Shown one piece after another: positions 29,139-37,309 of a stretch of DNA of 64,000 bases. The stretch's first letter is position 1, and every line of letters begins with the position of its first letter. The stretch is from Pseudomonas tremae (GTDB lineage Bacteria; Pseudomonadota; Gammaproteobacteria; Pseudomonadales; Pseudomonadaceae), in assembly GCF_001401155.1 (NCBI RefSeq), contig NZ_LJRO01000305.1:62001-126000 (forward strand), given 5' to 3'. The notes beneath the pieces are model-generated. The model saw nothing but the letters and a program-made list of their open reading frames with translations. It did not search any database and was not told the origin of the DNA. The position numbers and the translations under genes were made by a program.

Positions 29139-31652
29139 TCAGGTTGTGGGGCGGGAAGGGCGGTTGGCGCTGGCCGACAGGATGGCCATGACCACCGCCG
29201 CCAGATAAGGAAGTGATTGTGCGAGCAGCATTGCCATCCAGAAACCTGAATCCATATTGATGACTGCTCGGTGCATGAGTAAAAGCACAATTGTCGTCCA
29301 CGAGATAATCACGGTAGACAGTTCTTCTTTTACATCGAGAATGGTTTGCGCGATCAGATGTGCGGACGTGTGTTTGGGTGTTCTGAAGAACGGCATTCCT
29401 GATGTGACGCAACCCGCCAGCACGGCCTTGCCTATCGTCGGATAAAGCGCCATGCCAGCCAGTATCGCTGCAAGAGCCTCTCTGATGTTTGTGCTGACCA
29501 ACTGTCGGTAGAGCGCAATTACCTTGAGCGAGCGAAGCGCAAGCATCAGTATCAATGGCGTGGAAAATACCCATGGCAGCGGCCCGAAAGTATCTGGCTC
29601 CAGAATCATCGCCAGCGACCAGGCGAGCGCGGCAAGCGTTAGCAGATAATTCATGCCTTCTGCCGCCCACGGCATCCATCCCGCGATGAAATGGTAGCGT
29701 TGCATCGCACTCAGTGATTCGCAGTTTCCTGCCATCAGGCTCCGGGCATGCCGCTTGACGATCTGGATAGCTCCATATGCCCAGCGGTAGCGTTGTTTTT
29801 TGAAATGAATGAACGTGTCCGGAGTCAGCCCTTTCCCATAGCTGGTAGCGGCGTAACCCGTGGAAAAACCGTTTTCCAGCATACGCAGGCCCAGTTCTGC
29901 ATCTTCACATATGCACCATTGTGCCCACCCCAGCCGGTCCAGTGCTGACCGGCGGATCAGCGTCATGGTGCCGTGCTGGATAATGGCGTCATGGTTGTTG
30001 CGGATGACCATGCCGATGTTGAAAAAGCCTCGATATTCGGCCTGGCAGCAGCGCTTGAACAGGCTTTCGTTACTGTCGCGGTAATCCTGCGGTGATTGAA
30101 TGACTGCGATCTCCGGGTTCGTGAAGTGCGGCACCATGTGTTTGAGCCACTGTCGGTGGACGCAGTAATCAGCGTCGACGACTGCCACAATCTCTGCGTC
30201 TTCAGCTGTATGTTTCAGCAGGTAGTTAAGTGCGCCTGCCTTGAACCCGGAAAGAGGATTGATGTGAAAAAACCGGAACGGCGGGCCGAGGCGCTGACAA
30301 TAGTGTTCAATGGGCTTCCAGACCGCCGGGTCCTGAGTATTGTTGTCGATGACCAGAACCTCGTAATCCGGGTAATCCAGTGTTCGCAACGAGTCGAGAG
30401 TCAGTTTCACCATGTCCGGAGGTTCGTTGTAGCACGCGATATGCAGGGAAACCTTTGGTGTGGGACCCGCATGCCGATGTATCGGAGAGAACGATCGTGG
30501 GGCGTCCGGTCCCCAGCATGTTTCCAGGAGTTCGTGCGTTTCGATGCCCAGGTAGGCCAGCAAGCAGGTGGCCCAGATAAAAGCGAGAGGCAGCGCCAGC
30601 CAGATGCACAGTGAGTGCGCGTAGCTCATGCCCAGCCATACCAATATCCAATAAGCAAGAATGATTATAGAGACGCCTGCATGCCATGAGCCTGGCTTCA
30701 GGTGGCTGATAAGCCTAAGCATTTCCGAGGGTACGTTGACCGGCATTTTTACCGGACCGCTGGTTTGCAGTTTTAATCTGCGCTTGGCATCGAACAGACC
30801 CCAATTAGGGCCTGGCAGGCCTTCTTCAGTCTTCCAGTCCTGGTCAAAGGCTTCTATCACGAAGTAGTCATGGCCGTGCTGGTCCAGTAAAGGAATCTGG
30901 TTGCGCAGGTATATTGAGTACTCTGCGCCGGACGTTGTCATCCGCCTTTTGGCCGCGGTTTTGCTAGGCCAGCCAATCTCGGAAAGTATCAGGGGCTTAT
31001 CGGGGAATCTCGCTCTCAGTTCATTCGCGTGTGCCAGAACTATCGCGCTCGCCTCCAGCGCTGAAGCACCTTCCCAGAAAGGCAATATATGAGCTGCAAT
31101 GAAGTCGACCTGCATGACGAGTTCCGGTGTCTCGTACCATTGCGTCCATATCTCGGAGGTCGAGACCGGCACGTTGACGGCACGCCGTGCGGTTTGCAAA
31201 TACTCGATAAGCAGGCCGACGGGAATATCATCGCGAAGCAGGACTTCATTTCCCAGGATCAAGCGTTGCACGCTGGTGTAGCGGTTGGCGAGTTCGATCC
31301 CGGCATTCATTTCCTGGATGTTGTGCTCGTTATCTTCTGTTATCCACACACCGAGCGTGACATTCATGCCCAGTTCTTCGGTGAGCTCGGGTATATGACT
31401 CAATGTGCCCTCAACCGAATAAATCCTGATGTTTTTTGTGAGGCTCCGAAGCAGCAGCAGGTCATTCTTTATTTGGTCTCTGGTTGGGAAAATCTGTTTG
31501 TACGGGCTTTGTCCTGGATGAAAAGGGGCGTATGCCACGCCAGAGATCATTGCAGGCCAGTCGGGCGGATAGTTGAATCTGGTTTTGAACAGATTTTTTG
31601 GCCAGGCTGCTGCCCTTCCTGAATGTTCGTCCATGTTTGAAATACGCTCCAT
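29139..31652 (-). CDS. ndvB: NdvB-like fused beta-glucanase/glucan synthase (GH17-GT2)
   Basis: A predicted membrane enzyme building beta-(1,3)-linked (possibly cyclic) glucans. Residues about 35-300 form a GH17 domain with acid/base Glu in LGNEVLL and nucleophile Glu in LSEIGWPSK. Two membrane helices (about 325-370) lead to a GT2 domain with [16 protein letters not shown] and QRYRW, the processive synthase signature; further helices close the protein (837 residues). P. aeruginosa ndvB (PA1163) lies beside dapE (PA1162) and makes glucans linked to biofilm antibiotic tolerance; the same pair stands here. The start could also be ATG 31634. Orthology is by domains and neighbourhood. Confidence 0.82.
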   Translation of the reverse strand: MERISNMDEHSGRAAAWPKNLFKTRFNYPPDWPAMISGVAYAPFHPGQSPYKQIFPTRDQIKNDLLLLRSLTKNIRIYSVEGTLSHIPELTEELGMNVTLGVWITEDNEHNIQEMNAGIELANRYTSVQRLILGNEVLLRDDIPVGLLIEYLQTARRAVNVPVSTSEIWTQWYETPELVMQVDFIAAHILPFWEGASALEASAIVLAHANELRARFPDKPLILSEIGWPSKTAAKRRMTTSGAEYSIYLRNQIPLLDQHGHDYFVIEAFDQDWKTEEGLPGPNWGLFDAKRRLKLQTSGPVKMPVNVPSEMLRLISHLKPGSWHAGVSIIILAYWILVWLGMSYAHSLCIWLALPLAFIWATCLLAYLGIETHELLETCWGPDAPRSFSPIHRHAGPTPKVSLHIACYNEPPDMVKLTLDSLRTLDYPDYEVLVIDNNTQDPAVWKPIEHYCQRLGPPFRFFHINPLSGFKAGALNYLLKHTAEDAEIVAVVDADYCVHRQWLKHMVPHFTNPEIAVIQSPQDYRDSNESLFKRCCQAEYRGFFNIGMVIRNNHDAIIQHGTMTLIRRSALDRLGWAQWCICEDAELGLRMLENGFSTGYAATSYGKGLTPDTFIHFKKQRYRWAYGAIQIVKRHARSLMAGNCESLSAMQRYHFIAGWMPWAAEGMNYLLTLAALAWSLAMILEPDTFGPLPWVFSTPLILMLALRSLKVIALYRQLVSTNIREALAAILAGMALYPTIGKAVLAGCVTSGMPFFRTPKHTSAHLIAQTILDVKEELSTVIISWTTIVLLLMHRAVINMDSGFWMAMLLAQSLPYLAAVVMAILSASANRPSRPTT

Positions 31653-31833
31653 GCGGTGTATCGACGCCGCGACTCCCTGTCGCGTCCATTAACCCTAGCA
31701 ACGTTGAAGTGTCAGGGTTTTCCGGCGTTTAGAATCTTTTCTTCGTTGTCGTTGCACGCCAGATGTTTTTTGCACAGTCAGTACTGATCGCGTTTCGACA
31801 ACAAGCCGAGTGTCTTAACTTCCGACTAACCCC

Positions 31834-31839
31834 TATAAT
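31834..31839 (+). promoter_or_regulatory. Likely -10 element for tcdA
   Basis: A perfect TATAAT lies 27 bp before the tcdA ATG. The -35 hexamer at the right distance (TGTCTT) is poor. The 213-bp spacer 31653-31865 otherwise must contain the divergent ndvB promoter. Confidence 0.45.
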
Positions 31840-31865
31840 GCGCGCCGGTTTTCGGGGTATTGATC

Positions 31866-32696
31866 ATGAACACAGACGATCCACGTTTCGCAGGCATCGC
31901 CCGTTTGTACGGTATTGAGGGGCTGGCACGTCTGCGTGCGGCTCACGTGGCGGTGGTCGGTATCGGCGGCGTGGGCTCGTGGGCGGCGGAAGCGATGGCG
32001 CGCAGTGGCGTGGGCGAGATTTCGCTGTTTGACATGGACGATGTCTGTGTCAGCAACAGCAACCGTCAGTTGCATGCGCTGGACAGCACGGTCGGACGGC
32101 CGAAGGTCGAGGTAATGGCCGAGCGCATTCGGGCTATCAACCCTGATTGCGTCGTACACGCTGTAACGGATTTCGTGACCCGCGACACCATGGCCGAGTG
32201 CATCACTCAGGACATGGACTTTGTGATCGACTGCATCGACAGCGTCAACGCCAAGGCTGCGCTGATCTCCTGGTGCAAACGACGCAAGATTCAGATGGTT
32301 ACCACCGGCGGTGCGGGCGGGCAGATTGATCCGACCCTGATCCAGATCGCCGACCTGAACCGTACGTTCAATGACCCGCTGGCCTCCAAGGTGCGCTCTA
32401 CACTGCGTCGCGATTACGGCTTTTCGCGCACCCCAAACCGCCATTACAGCGTGCCTTGTGTGTTTTCCACCGAGCAACTGCGTTATCCGAAGCCGGATGG
32501 CAGCATCTGTCTGGAAAAGAAGTTTGTCGGTGATGGCGTCAAGCTGGACTGTGCGGGCGGTTTCGGCGCGGTAATGATGGTCACCGCGACGTTTGGCATG
32601 GTTGCCGCAACCCGCGCCGTGGACAAGCTGGTCGCAGGGACGCGACGACCGTCCGAGCGGGTCAAACCGCTAGCTGCAACAGACGTTCAGGCCTGA
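31866..32696 (+). CDS. tcdA: TcdA (CsdL), tRNA t6A dehydratase making cyclic t6A
   Basis: E1-like ATP-dependent enzyme that cyclises t6A37 to ct6A in tRNA. 276 residues: nucleotide-binding loop VVGIGGVGSWAAE, FDMDDVCVSNSNRQ and TTGGAGGQIDP are typical of the family, and a Cys sits in LDCAGGFG. ATG 31866 has GGGGT seven bases upstream. It faces csdE-csdA, which supply sulfur-transfer chemistry and are neighbours of csdL in E. coli. The last ten bases overlap the csdE stop region. Confidence 0.95.
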   Translation: MNTDDPRFAGIARLYGIEGLARLRAAHVAVVGIGGVGSWAAEAMARSGVGEISLFDMDDVCVSNSNRQLHALDSTVGRPKVEVMAERIRAINPDCVVHAVTDFVTRDTMAECITQDMDFVIDCIDSVNAKAALISWCKRRKIQMVTTGGAGGQIDPTLIQIADLNRTFNDPLASKVRSTLRRDYGFSRTPNRHYSVPCVFSTEQLRYPKPDGSICLEKKFVGDGVKLDCAGGFGAVMMVTATFGMVAATRAVDKLVAGTRRPSERVKPLAATDVQA

Positions 32697-33094
32697 GTCA
32701 GCTCACGCATCTTTTGTAGCACAGCGTTCAAACCATTGCTGCGCGAGGGTGAAAGCTGGCGACTCAACCCCAGTTGGGTGAACCAGTCAGGCAGGTCCAC
32801 GCTTTCCAGCTCCGAGGCAGACAGCCCGTTGACCCGTGCCAGCAAAAGCGCAACCAGCCCGCGAATCAGCCGTGCGTCGCTGCTGGCCTGAAACTGCCAG
32901 CCATCGGCACCGAGTTCGCCAGTCAGCCAGACCTTGCTTTCGCAGCCATGCACCAGATGGTCATCCGACTTTTCATGATCGTCCAGCGGTGGCAGACGAT
33001 CACCCCACTGCATTAGAAGGCGTGCGCGCTGCTCCCAGCTCTGTGGTTGCGCGAAGGTCTCCAGGGCAATGAGTGCAGTGGCCGGAATAGTCAT
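32687..33094 (-). CDS. csdE: CsdE, SufE-like sulfur acceptor
   Basis: Accepts sulfur as persulfide from CsdA. 135 residues with the SufE/CsdE fold and its acceptor Cys in HGCESKVW. The N-terminus LETFAQPQSWEQRARLLMQWGDRLP is typical. Its ATG overlaps the csdA stop (ATGA), a two-gene operon csdA-csdE. Its stop codon overlaps the convergent tcdA gene. SufE is close, but pairing with a CsdA-like enzyme and TcdA argues for CsdE. Confidence 0.9.
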   Translation of the reverse strand: MTIPATALIALETFAQPQSWEQRARLLMQWGDRLPPLDDHEKSDDHLVHGCESKVWLTGELGADGWQFQASSDARLIRGLVALLLARVNGLSASELESVDLPDWFTQLGLSRQLSPSRSNGLNAVLQKMRELTQA

Positions 33095-34296
33095 CTGAGC
33101 AGCTCCAGAGCCTGATCCAGTGCGCTGAAAAACCGCAGCAAGTCGTCCGAGTCGTTGTACAGCGCAAGCGAAACCCGTATGGCGCCGGGCAGACCGAGTG
33201 TCTTGAACAGCGGCATTGCGCAGTGATGTCCCGCGCGTACCGCAATGCCTTGCTCGGTCAGCAGATGGGCAAGGTCGGCATTGTGTACACCGTGTGCCAC
33301 GAAGCTGACCAGTGCCAGGTCAGGGTCGCCCAATACCTGAATGCCATCACGCTGTTGCAAACCTTCCAGCAAACGCCGATGCAGTCTTGATTCATGATCG
33401 GCGACTGCCTGATGGTCGAGGTTTTCCAGATAATCGAGCGTTGCTCCGAGGCCGATCACGCTGGCAATGGGCGGTGTGCCTGCTTCAAAACCCAGAGGTG
33501 CCGGACGAAATTTTGCGTGCTGATAGTCGGCAGTCAGCACCATCTCGCCGCCGAACTGCCAGTGCGTCAGGTTCGGCAGGGCATCGTTGCGCCCGTACAG
33601 AACACCGAGCCCTTCCGGGCCGTAGAGTTTGTGGCTGGAGAACACGTAGAAGTCGCAGCCCAGCGCCTGCACGTCGTGGCGACCATGCACAACGCCTTGC
33701 GAGCCATCCACGACGGTCAGTGCGCCGTGTGCCTTGGCAATCGCAACAAGGCGGGCCAGCGGCTGCCAGGTCCCGAGTACATTGGAAAACTGACTGACTG
33801 CCAGCAATCGCGTGCGTGGCCCGATCAGGCTGGCGGCTGCTTCAGAATCGATCACGCCGCGCTCATCAATGGGCAGAATCACCAGTTTCAGGCCCCGACG
33901 CTGCGCCAGTTGCTGCCAAGGCAACAAGTTAGCGTGATGCTCAAGCGCGCTGATGGCGATCTCGTCACCCGCCGAGAACTCATGTTCCAGCCCGTAGGCC
34001 AGCAGATTGAGTGCAGAGGTTGCGCCGTGGGTAAATATGATTTGCCCGCTGTCACCGGCATTCAGCCAGTGGGCTGCCTTGAGCCGGCTGGCTTCGAAGG
34101 CCTGAGTGGCATGTGCGCCGGGCAGATGTTGGGCACGATGCACATTGGCGGCACCGTTGCTGAAGTAGTGGGTCAGGGCATCGATCAGTGCCTGAGGTTT
34201 TTGCGTGGTAGCCGCGTTGTCCAGATAGGTCTGGCCTTGGCGTTGCAAGGCGGCGATCGCTGGAAAATCGGCACGCCAGGGGGAGAAGAGGGGCAT
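33091..34296 (-). CDS. csdA: CsdA, cysteine desulfurase
   Basis: PLP enzyme of the SufS/CsdA class that releases sulfur from cysteine and passes it to CsdE. 401 residues: QTYLDNAATTQKP at the N-terminus, PLP Lys in SSHKLYGPEGLG, and the catalytic Cys in GHHCAMPLF. ATG 34296 was chosen; the frame runs 18 codons further but overlaps the hairpin before dapD. The active-site loop is short, as in type II desulfurases. Confidence 0.93.
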   Translation of the reverse strand: MPLFSPWRADFPAIAALQRQGQTYLDNAATTQKPQALIDALTHYFSNGAANVHRAQHLPGAHATQAFEASRLKAAHWLNAGDSGQIIFTHGATSALNLLAYGLEHEFSAGDEIAISALEHHANLLPWQQLAQRRGLKLVILPIDERGVIDSEAAASLIGPRTRLLAVSQFSNVLGTWQPLARLVAIAKAHGALTVVDGSQGVVHGRHDVQALGCDFYVFSSHKLYGPEGLGVLYGRNDALPNLTHWQFGGEMVLTADYQHAKFRPAPLGFEAGTPPIASVIGLGATLDYLENLDHQAVADHESRLHRRLLEGLQQRDGIQVLGDPDLALVSFVAHGVHNADLAHLLTEQGIAVRAGHHCAMPLFKTLGLPGAIRVSLALYNDSDDLLRFFSALDQALELLR

Positions 34297-34316
34297 TGTG
34301 GGTCCTGCGTGTGAAG

Positions 34317-34348
34317 GTGGGTTCAACGTCGGAGGACGTCGAACCCAC
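34317..34348 (-). terminator. Hairpin between dapD and csdA
   Basis: A 14-bp stem (GTGGGTTCAACGTC against GACGTCGAACCCAC, one mismatch) with a 4-base loop, in the 60-bp gap after the dapD stop. There is no T run, so this may be a terminator of weak type or an mRNA-stabilising element. Confidence 0.6.
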
Positions 34349-34356
34349 ACACAGCA

Positions 34357-35391
34357 TCAGTTGTGAGCGTGCAGTGCTTCGTTCAGCTCGATGGCCGACT
34401 TGTGGGTTTTGCATTCCACTGCGCCAGTCTGCGAGTTGCGACGGAACAGCAAGTCGTTCTGGCCCGCCAGTTCGCGCGCCTTGACGATCTTCACCAGCTC
34501 GTTGTTTTCATCAAGCAACGCAACCTTGGTACCAGCGGTCACGTACAGGCCCGACTCCACAGTGTTGCGGTCGCCCAGCGGAATACCGATACCGGCATTG
34601 GCGCCGACCAGGCAGCCTTCGCCGACCTTGATGATGATGTTGCCGCCACCGGACAGCGTGCCCATGGTCGAGCAACCGCCACCCAGGTCCGAGCCCTTGC
34701 CGACGAATACGCCTGCGGAAACGCGGCCTTCGATCATGCCGGGACCTTCGGTGCCGCCATTGAAGTTGACGAAGCCTTCGTGCATCACGGTGGTGCCTTC
34801 GCCAATGTAGGCGCCCAGACGCACGCGAGCGCTGTCAGCGATACGCACGCCGCTCGGCACGACGTAGTCGGTCATTTTCGGGAACTTGTCGACCGAGAAG
34901 ACTTCCAGCAGCTCGCCTTTGAGGCGCGCTTCGAGTTGGCGCTCTGCCAGCTCGGCCAGATCGATTGCGCCCTGGCTGGTCCATGCAACGTTTGGCAGCA
35001 ACGGGAAGATGCCTGCCAGGTTCAGGCCGTGCGGCTTGACCAGGCGATGTGACAGCAGGTGCAGCTTGAGGTAGGCCTCGGGGGTTGAGGTCAGTGTTGT
35101 GTCTTCGGCCAGCAGGGTCGCAACCAGAGGCTTCTGGCTTTCAGCCAGGCGGGTCAGGAGTGCGGCCTGAGTCGCGTCGACTGGTTTCATGGCTTCGGCC
35201 AGCTTGTAGGCCAGGTCGACATTGAAGGTAATCGCCTTGTTGCCGTCGGTGTAACCCAAGACTGGCGCGATTGCAGCCACCAGCGCTGCCGAAGGATTGA
35301 TCAGGGGCTGGGCGTAGAACACTTCCAGCCATGCCCCTTGACGATTCTGGGTGCCGACGCCGAAGGCCAGGCTGAACAGAGTATTGGACAT
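34357..35391 (-). CDS. dapD: Tetrahydrodipicolinate N-succinyltransferase, Pseudomonas type
   Basis: Transfers succinyl from succinyl-CoA to tetrahydrodipicolinate in the lysine/DAP pathway. 344 residues, longer than the E. coli enzyme (274), as in Pseudomonas and actinobacteria. The C-terminal half is a left-handed beta-helix of hexapeptide repeats (RVRLGAYIGEGTTVMHEGFV, GNIIIKVGEG, LVGANAGIGIPLGD). ATG 35391 fits a Pseudomonas-type MSNTLFSLAFG start; upstream TTATG context at 35415 is less likely. Acts before DapC and DapE, both in this window. Confidence 0.95.
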   Translation of the reverse strand: MSNTLFSLAFGVGTQNRQGAWLEVFYAQPLINPSAALVAAIAPVLGYTDGNKAITFNVDLAYKLAEAMKPVDATQAALLTRLAESQKPLVATLLAEDTTLTSTPEAYLKLHLLSHRLVKPHGLNLAGIFPLLPNVAWTSQGAIDLAELAERQLEARLKGELLEVFSVDKFPKMTDYVVPSGVRIADSARVRLGAYIGEGTTVMHEGFVNFNGGTEGPGMIEGRVSAGVFVGKGSDLGGGCSTMGTLSGGGNIIIKVGEGCLVGANAGIGIPLGDRNTVESGLYVTAGTKVALLDENNELVKIVKARELAGQNDLLFRRNSQTGAVECKTHKSAIELNEALHAHN

Positions 35392-35438
35392 GTAAATACC
35401 TCTTAACTTTATCAAGGGGCTTTCAGTAGCGCTTGGGC

Positions 35439-35786
35439 TTACTGTAAAGCCGCTGCATACAGGTCAGGTTTGAAGCCGATCAGGGTTTTGTTGCCAAGAT
35501 CGAGCGCCGGGCGCTTGATCATTGAAGGCTGCGCGAGCATCAGTTCGATGGCTTTGGTCTGGTCGAGATCGGCTTTCTGTCCGTCATCGAGTTTGCGAAA
35601 CGTAGTGCCTGCGCGATTCAGCACCACCTGCCATCCATGTTCATTGCACCACTGCGTCAGGTGCTCACGGTCGATGCCCTGTGTCTTGTAGTCATGAAAT
35701 TCGTGGCTCACCGCATGCTCGTCGAGCCAGGTGCGGGCCTTCTTCATGGTGTCGCACGCTTTGATGCCATATAGAGTGTAAGTCAT
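35439..35786 (-). CDS. ArsC/Spx-family YffB-like protein
   Basis: A 115-residue thioredoxin-fold protein of the ArsC/YffB group: YTLYGIKACDTMKKAR with a single Cys at residue 11, then AGTTFRKLD and MIKRPALDL. The absence of other conserved Cys and the pattern argue against true arsenate reductase; the role of YffB-like proteins is not settled (thiol chemistry with glutathione is suggested). ATG 35786 is chosen from the family start MTYTLYGI. It sits between dapC and dapD as in P. aeruginosa. Confidence 0.88.
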   Translation of the reverse strand: MTYTLYGIKACDTMKKARTWLDEHAVSHEFHDYKTQGIDREHLTQWCNEHGWQVVLNRAGTTFRKLDDGQKADLDQTKAIELMLAQPSMIKRPALDLGNKTLIGFKPDLYAAALQ

Positions 35787-36018
35787 TGTTTTAGGTGGGG
35801 CGGCTGGTCTTGCTCGATACCCCCACATTTCTCCTCGGCTTGTCAGCCGCGCATTATGCCACGTCATCCCGTCCAATGTTGTGACAGCGTCAGTACGGTT
35901 ACTGAACGAAAACTAGATAATAAGCCTAACCGTCATTAAGAAAACTTCACCCTGTCGTGCTTGAGTGGCAAGCCCTGCGCGAGCAATTATTACTCTCCAC
36001 TTGAAGGCTGGGTGCGTT

Positions 36019-36249
36019 ATGTCTGAGCAAGAAAAGAAGCGTCAGGAGGCGCTTGTCCGGCAACGTTATTACCGGGAGCGCCAAAGAGCCGAAGGGTTCA
36101 AGCAGAGTACGTTATGGATTCACGGCGAAGCCGAGACAGAGGGGCGATTGGCGGCGCGTGAGGGTAAACCACTGTTGCCCATGCAGTCCCACGACCCGGT
36201 AAGTTGGGCCGTCGGGTGGGTCGCGGAAAAATTGCGGACCCGGGAGTAG
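36019..36249 (+). CDS. Small basic protein, 76 residues, unknown function
   Basis: Sequence begins MSEQEKKRQEALVRQRYYRE and is rich in Arg, Gln and Glu, then AEGFKQSTLWIHGEAETEGRLAAREGKP and a C-terminal helix. The QSTLWI segment after a basic helix resembles the short beta strand of ribbon-helix-helix proteins, but this is weak. ATG 36019 is preceded by a GGTG-type weak site. It lies alone on the plus strand between minus-strand genes. The upstream gap 35787-36018 has no other gene. Confidence 0.65.
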   Translation: MSEQEKKRQEALVRQRYYRERQRAEGFKQSTLWIHGEAETEGRLAAREGKPLLPMQSHDPVSWAVGWVAEKLRTRE

Positions 36250-36265
36250 TTGCCTTGCAGGGTCA

Positions 36266-36306
36266 GGTCACGCCACCCTTCGCTGCGCGAAGCCGGTGGC
36301 GCGACC
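36266..36306. repeat. Long palindrome between convergent genes (REP- or terminator-like)
   Basis: Outer arms GGTCACGCCACC and GGTGGCGCGACC (one mismatch) enclose inner arms TTCGC/GCGAA around TGC, a 41-base cruciform. It begins 16 bp after the stop of the 76-residue gene and sits 44 bp from the stop of the convergent peptidase. No T run, so either bidirectional stop signal or REP-type element. Confidence 0.6.
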
Positions 36307-36349
36307 TATTGGCGGAGCTGGTTATCGGGGGGCTGGTAGCGTATTGCCC

Positions 36350-37192
36350 TCAGCGCAACACATCGGTATCAGCGCGCGGCGGGTAGATGGCGCCCATCAC
36401 TTCAATATCATTTTTGCTGAGCGTCTTGCCGGCATTGATGATCTCGAAGTCGCCAAGGGTCACTCCATTGGGAATGTCGTAGTGCATTATCGATTCCCGG
36501 TCATACGCCGAGTGATGGAAGTCGGCTGACTCGTACAGTTCGAAAAAATTGCTGTTGATCTCGTCATCAGTCAGCCCGGTCTGAGCCAGCAGCGTGCGCA
36601 GCAGGGGTTCGTTCCAGGGGATGTTGGCCTGAGGGTGCTGGTGTTCGTGAACGGCGCCCAAGGCATGTCCGAATTCATGCAGCACAATGCGTGTCAGCTC
36701 TGCGCCAGGTTTGAGGTCTGGCGTGTATATATCCTTGATGTTGAACTCCATCGTGGTTTCATCCTGCGCTGCCAGCAGGTTATCGGTGCCGATCGCGCTC
36801 CAGTTCAGTTGCTCATTGAAACCGATGCGGATATCGCTCGGCCCATCCGTCACGAACTCGAATTTCAGATTGATGTGTGGCAGCCATTTGTTTGCGGCTT
36901 CGATGACCGGGCCTGTCAGGGTGACTGGCGGGTCGTTTTGAAAAAGAATTTTCAGGGTTCGCCCGCGTGCCCAGTATCGGGTGAACGACACCAGAAGACG
37001 TGCCTGATGGTTTGTATTGCCCGTGCTTTGGCCGGATTGTGATGTTTGGGCTGGTGCGGTGGCCGTATTGGACGGGTTCTCGCGGATTGCGGCGTCGTAT
37101 GAGGCCTGCTGGCTGCCAGTGCTGCGCATGCAACAGGGCGCTGGCAGTTTTATGTTCTGAGTGGCTGAAACGGGCATGTAATTGGCCTTCAT
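36350..37192 (-). CDS. Astacin-like (M12A) zinc metallopeptidase
   Basis: A 280-residue protein whose C-terminal domain carries the complete metzincin site HEFGHALGAVHE (H172, E173, H176, H182) with the astacin-specific Glu after the third His, and a Met-turn SIMHYD (M236) with the Tyr238 of astacins. The first 65 residues are Ser/Gln/Thr-rich, lack acidic residues until D33 and have no Sec signal or lipobox, so export, if any, would need another route. It is isolated between YffB-like/unknown genes and dapC. Function is not known; it could be a secreted or effector-type protease, which I infer only from composition. Confidence 0.82.
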   Translation of the reverse strand: MKANYMPVSATQNIKLPAPCCMRSTGSQQASYDAAIRENPSNTATAPAQTSQSGQSTGNTNHQARLLVSFTRYWARGRTLKILFQNDPPVTLTGPVIEAANKWLPHINLKFEFVTDGPSDIRIGFNEQLNWSAIGTDNLLAAQDETTMEFNIKDIYTPDLKPGAELTRIVLHEFGHALGAVHEHQHPQANIPWNEPLLRTLLAQTGLTDDEINSNFFELYESADFHHSAYDRESIMHYDIPNGVTLGDFEIINAGKTLSKNDIEVMGAIYPPRADTDVLR

Positions 37193-37273
37193 GGTAGATC
37201 GCTTCCATAAGGAAGCATGAAAAATGAAGGTTGAAGGTACAGTCGCTAAAAGTGTGACAGGTGGTAACTAATT

Positions 37274-37302
37274 ACCCCGCCGCACATTGCATGCGGCGGG
37301 GT
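37274..37302 (-). terminator. Terminator hairpin after dapC
   Basis: A perfect 11-bp stem ACCCCGCCGCA/TGCGGCGGGGT with a 7-base loop, eight bases past the dapC stop on the minus strand. The following sequence is only AT-rich (TAATTA), so it is a moderate terminator. Confidence 0.7.
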
Positions 37303-37309
37303 GGTTGCT

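Noticed and set aside
29041..29679. Upstream extension of the dapE frame by 213 codons
   Set aside because: It runs through the terminator and the 3' end of the ndvB-like gene in another frame; the DapE family begins at ATG 29040, which has a good ribosome site.
32687..33094. SufE of a SUF iron-sulfur operon
   Set aside because: No sufB, C or D nearby; pairing with CsdA and TcdA points to CsdE.
35439..35786. Arsenate reductase
   Set aside because: Only the single N-terminal Cys is present and there are no ars genes nearby; YffB-like is safer.
36350..37192. Identity with the named effector HopH1
   Set aside because: As far as I recall, HopH1 does not have this astacin-type layout; only the general metallopeptidase class is shared, so no effector name was given.
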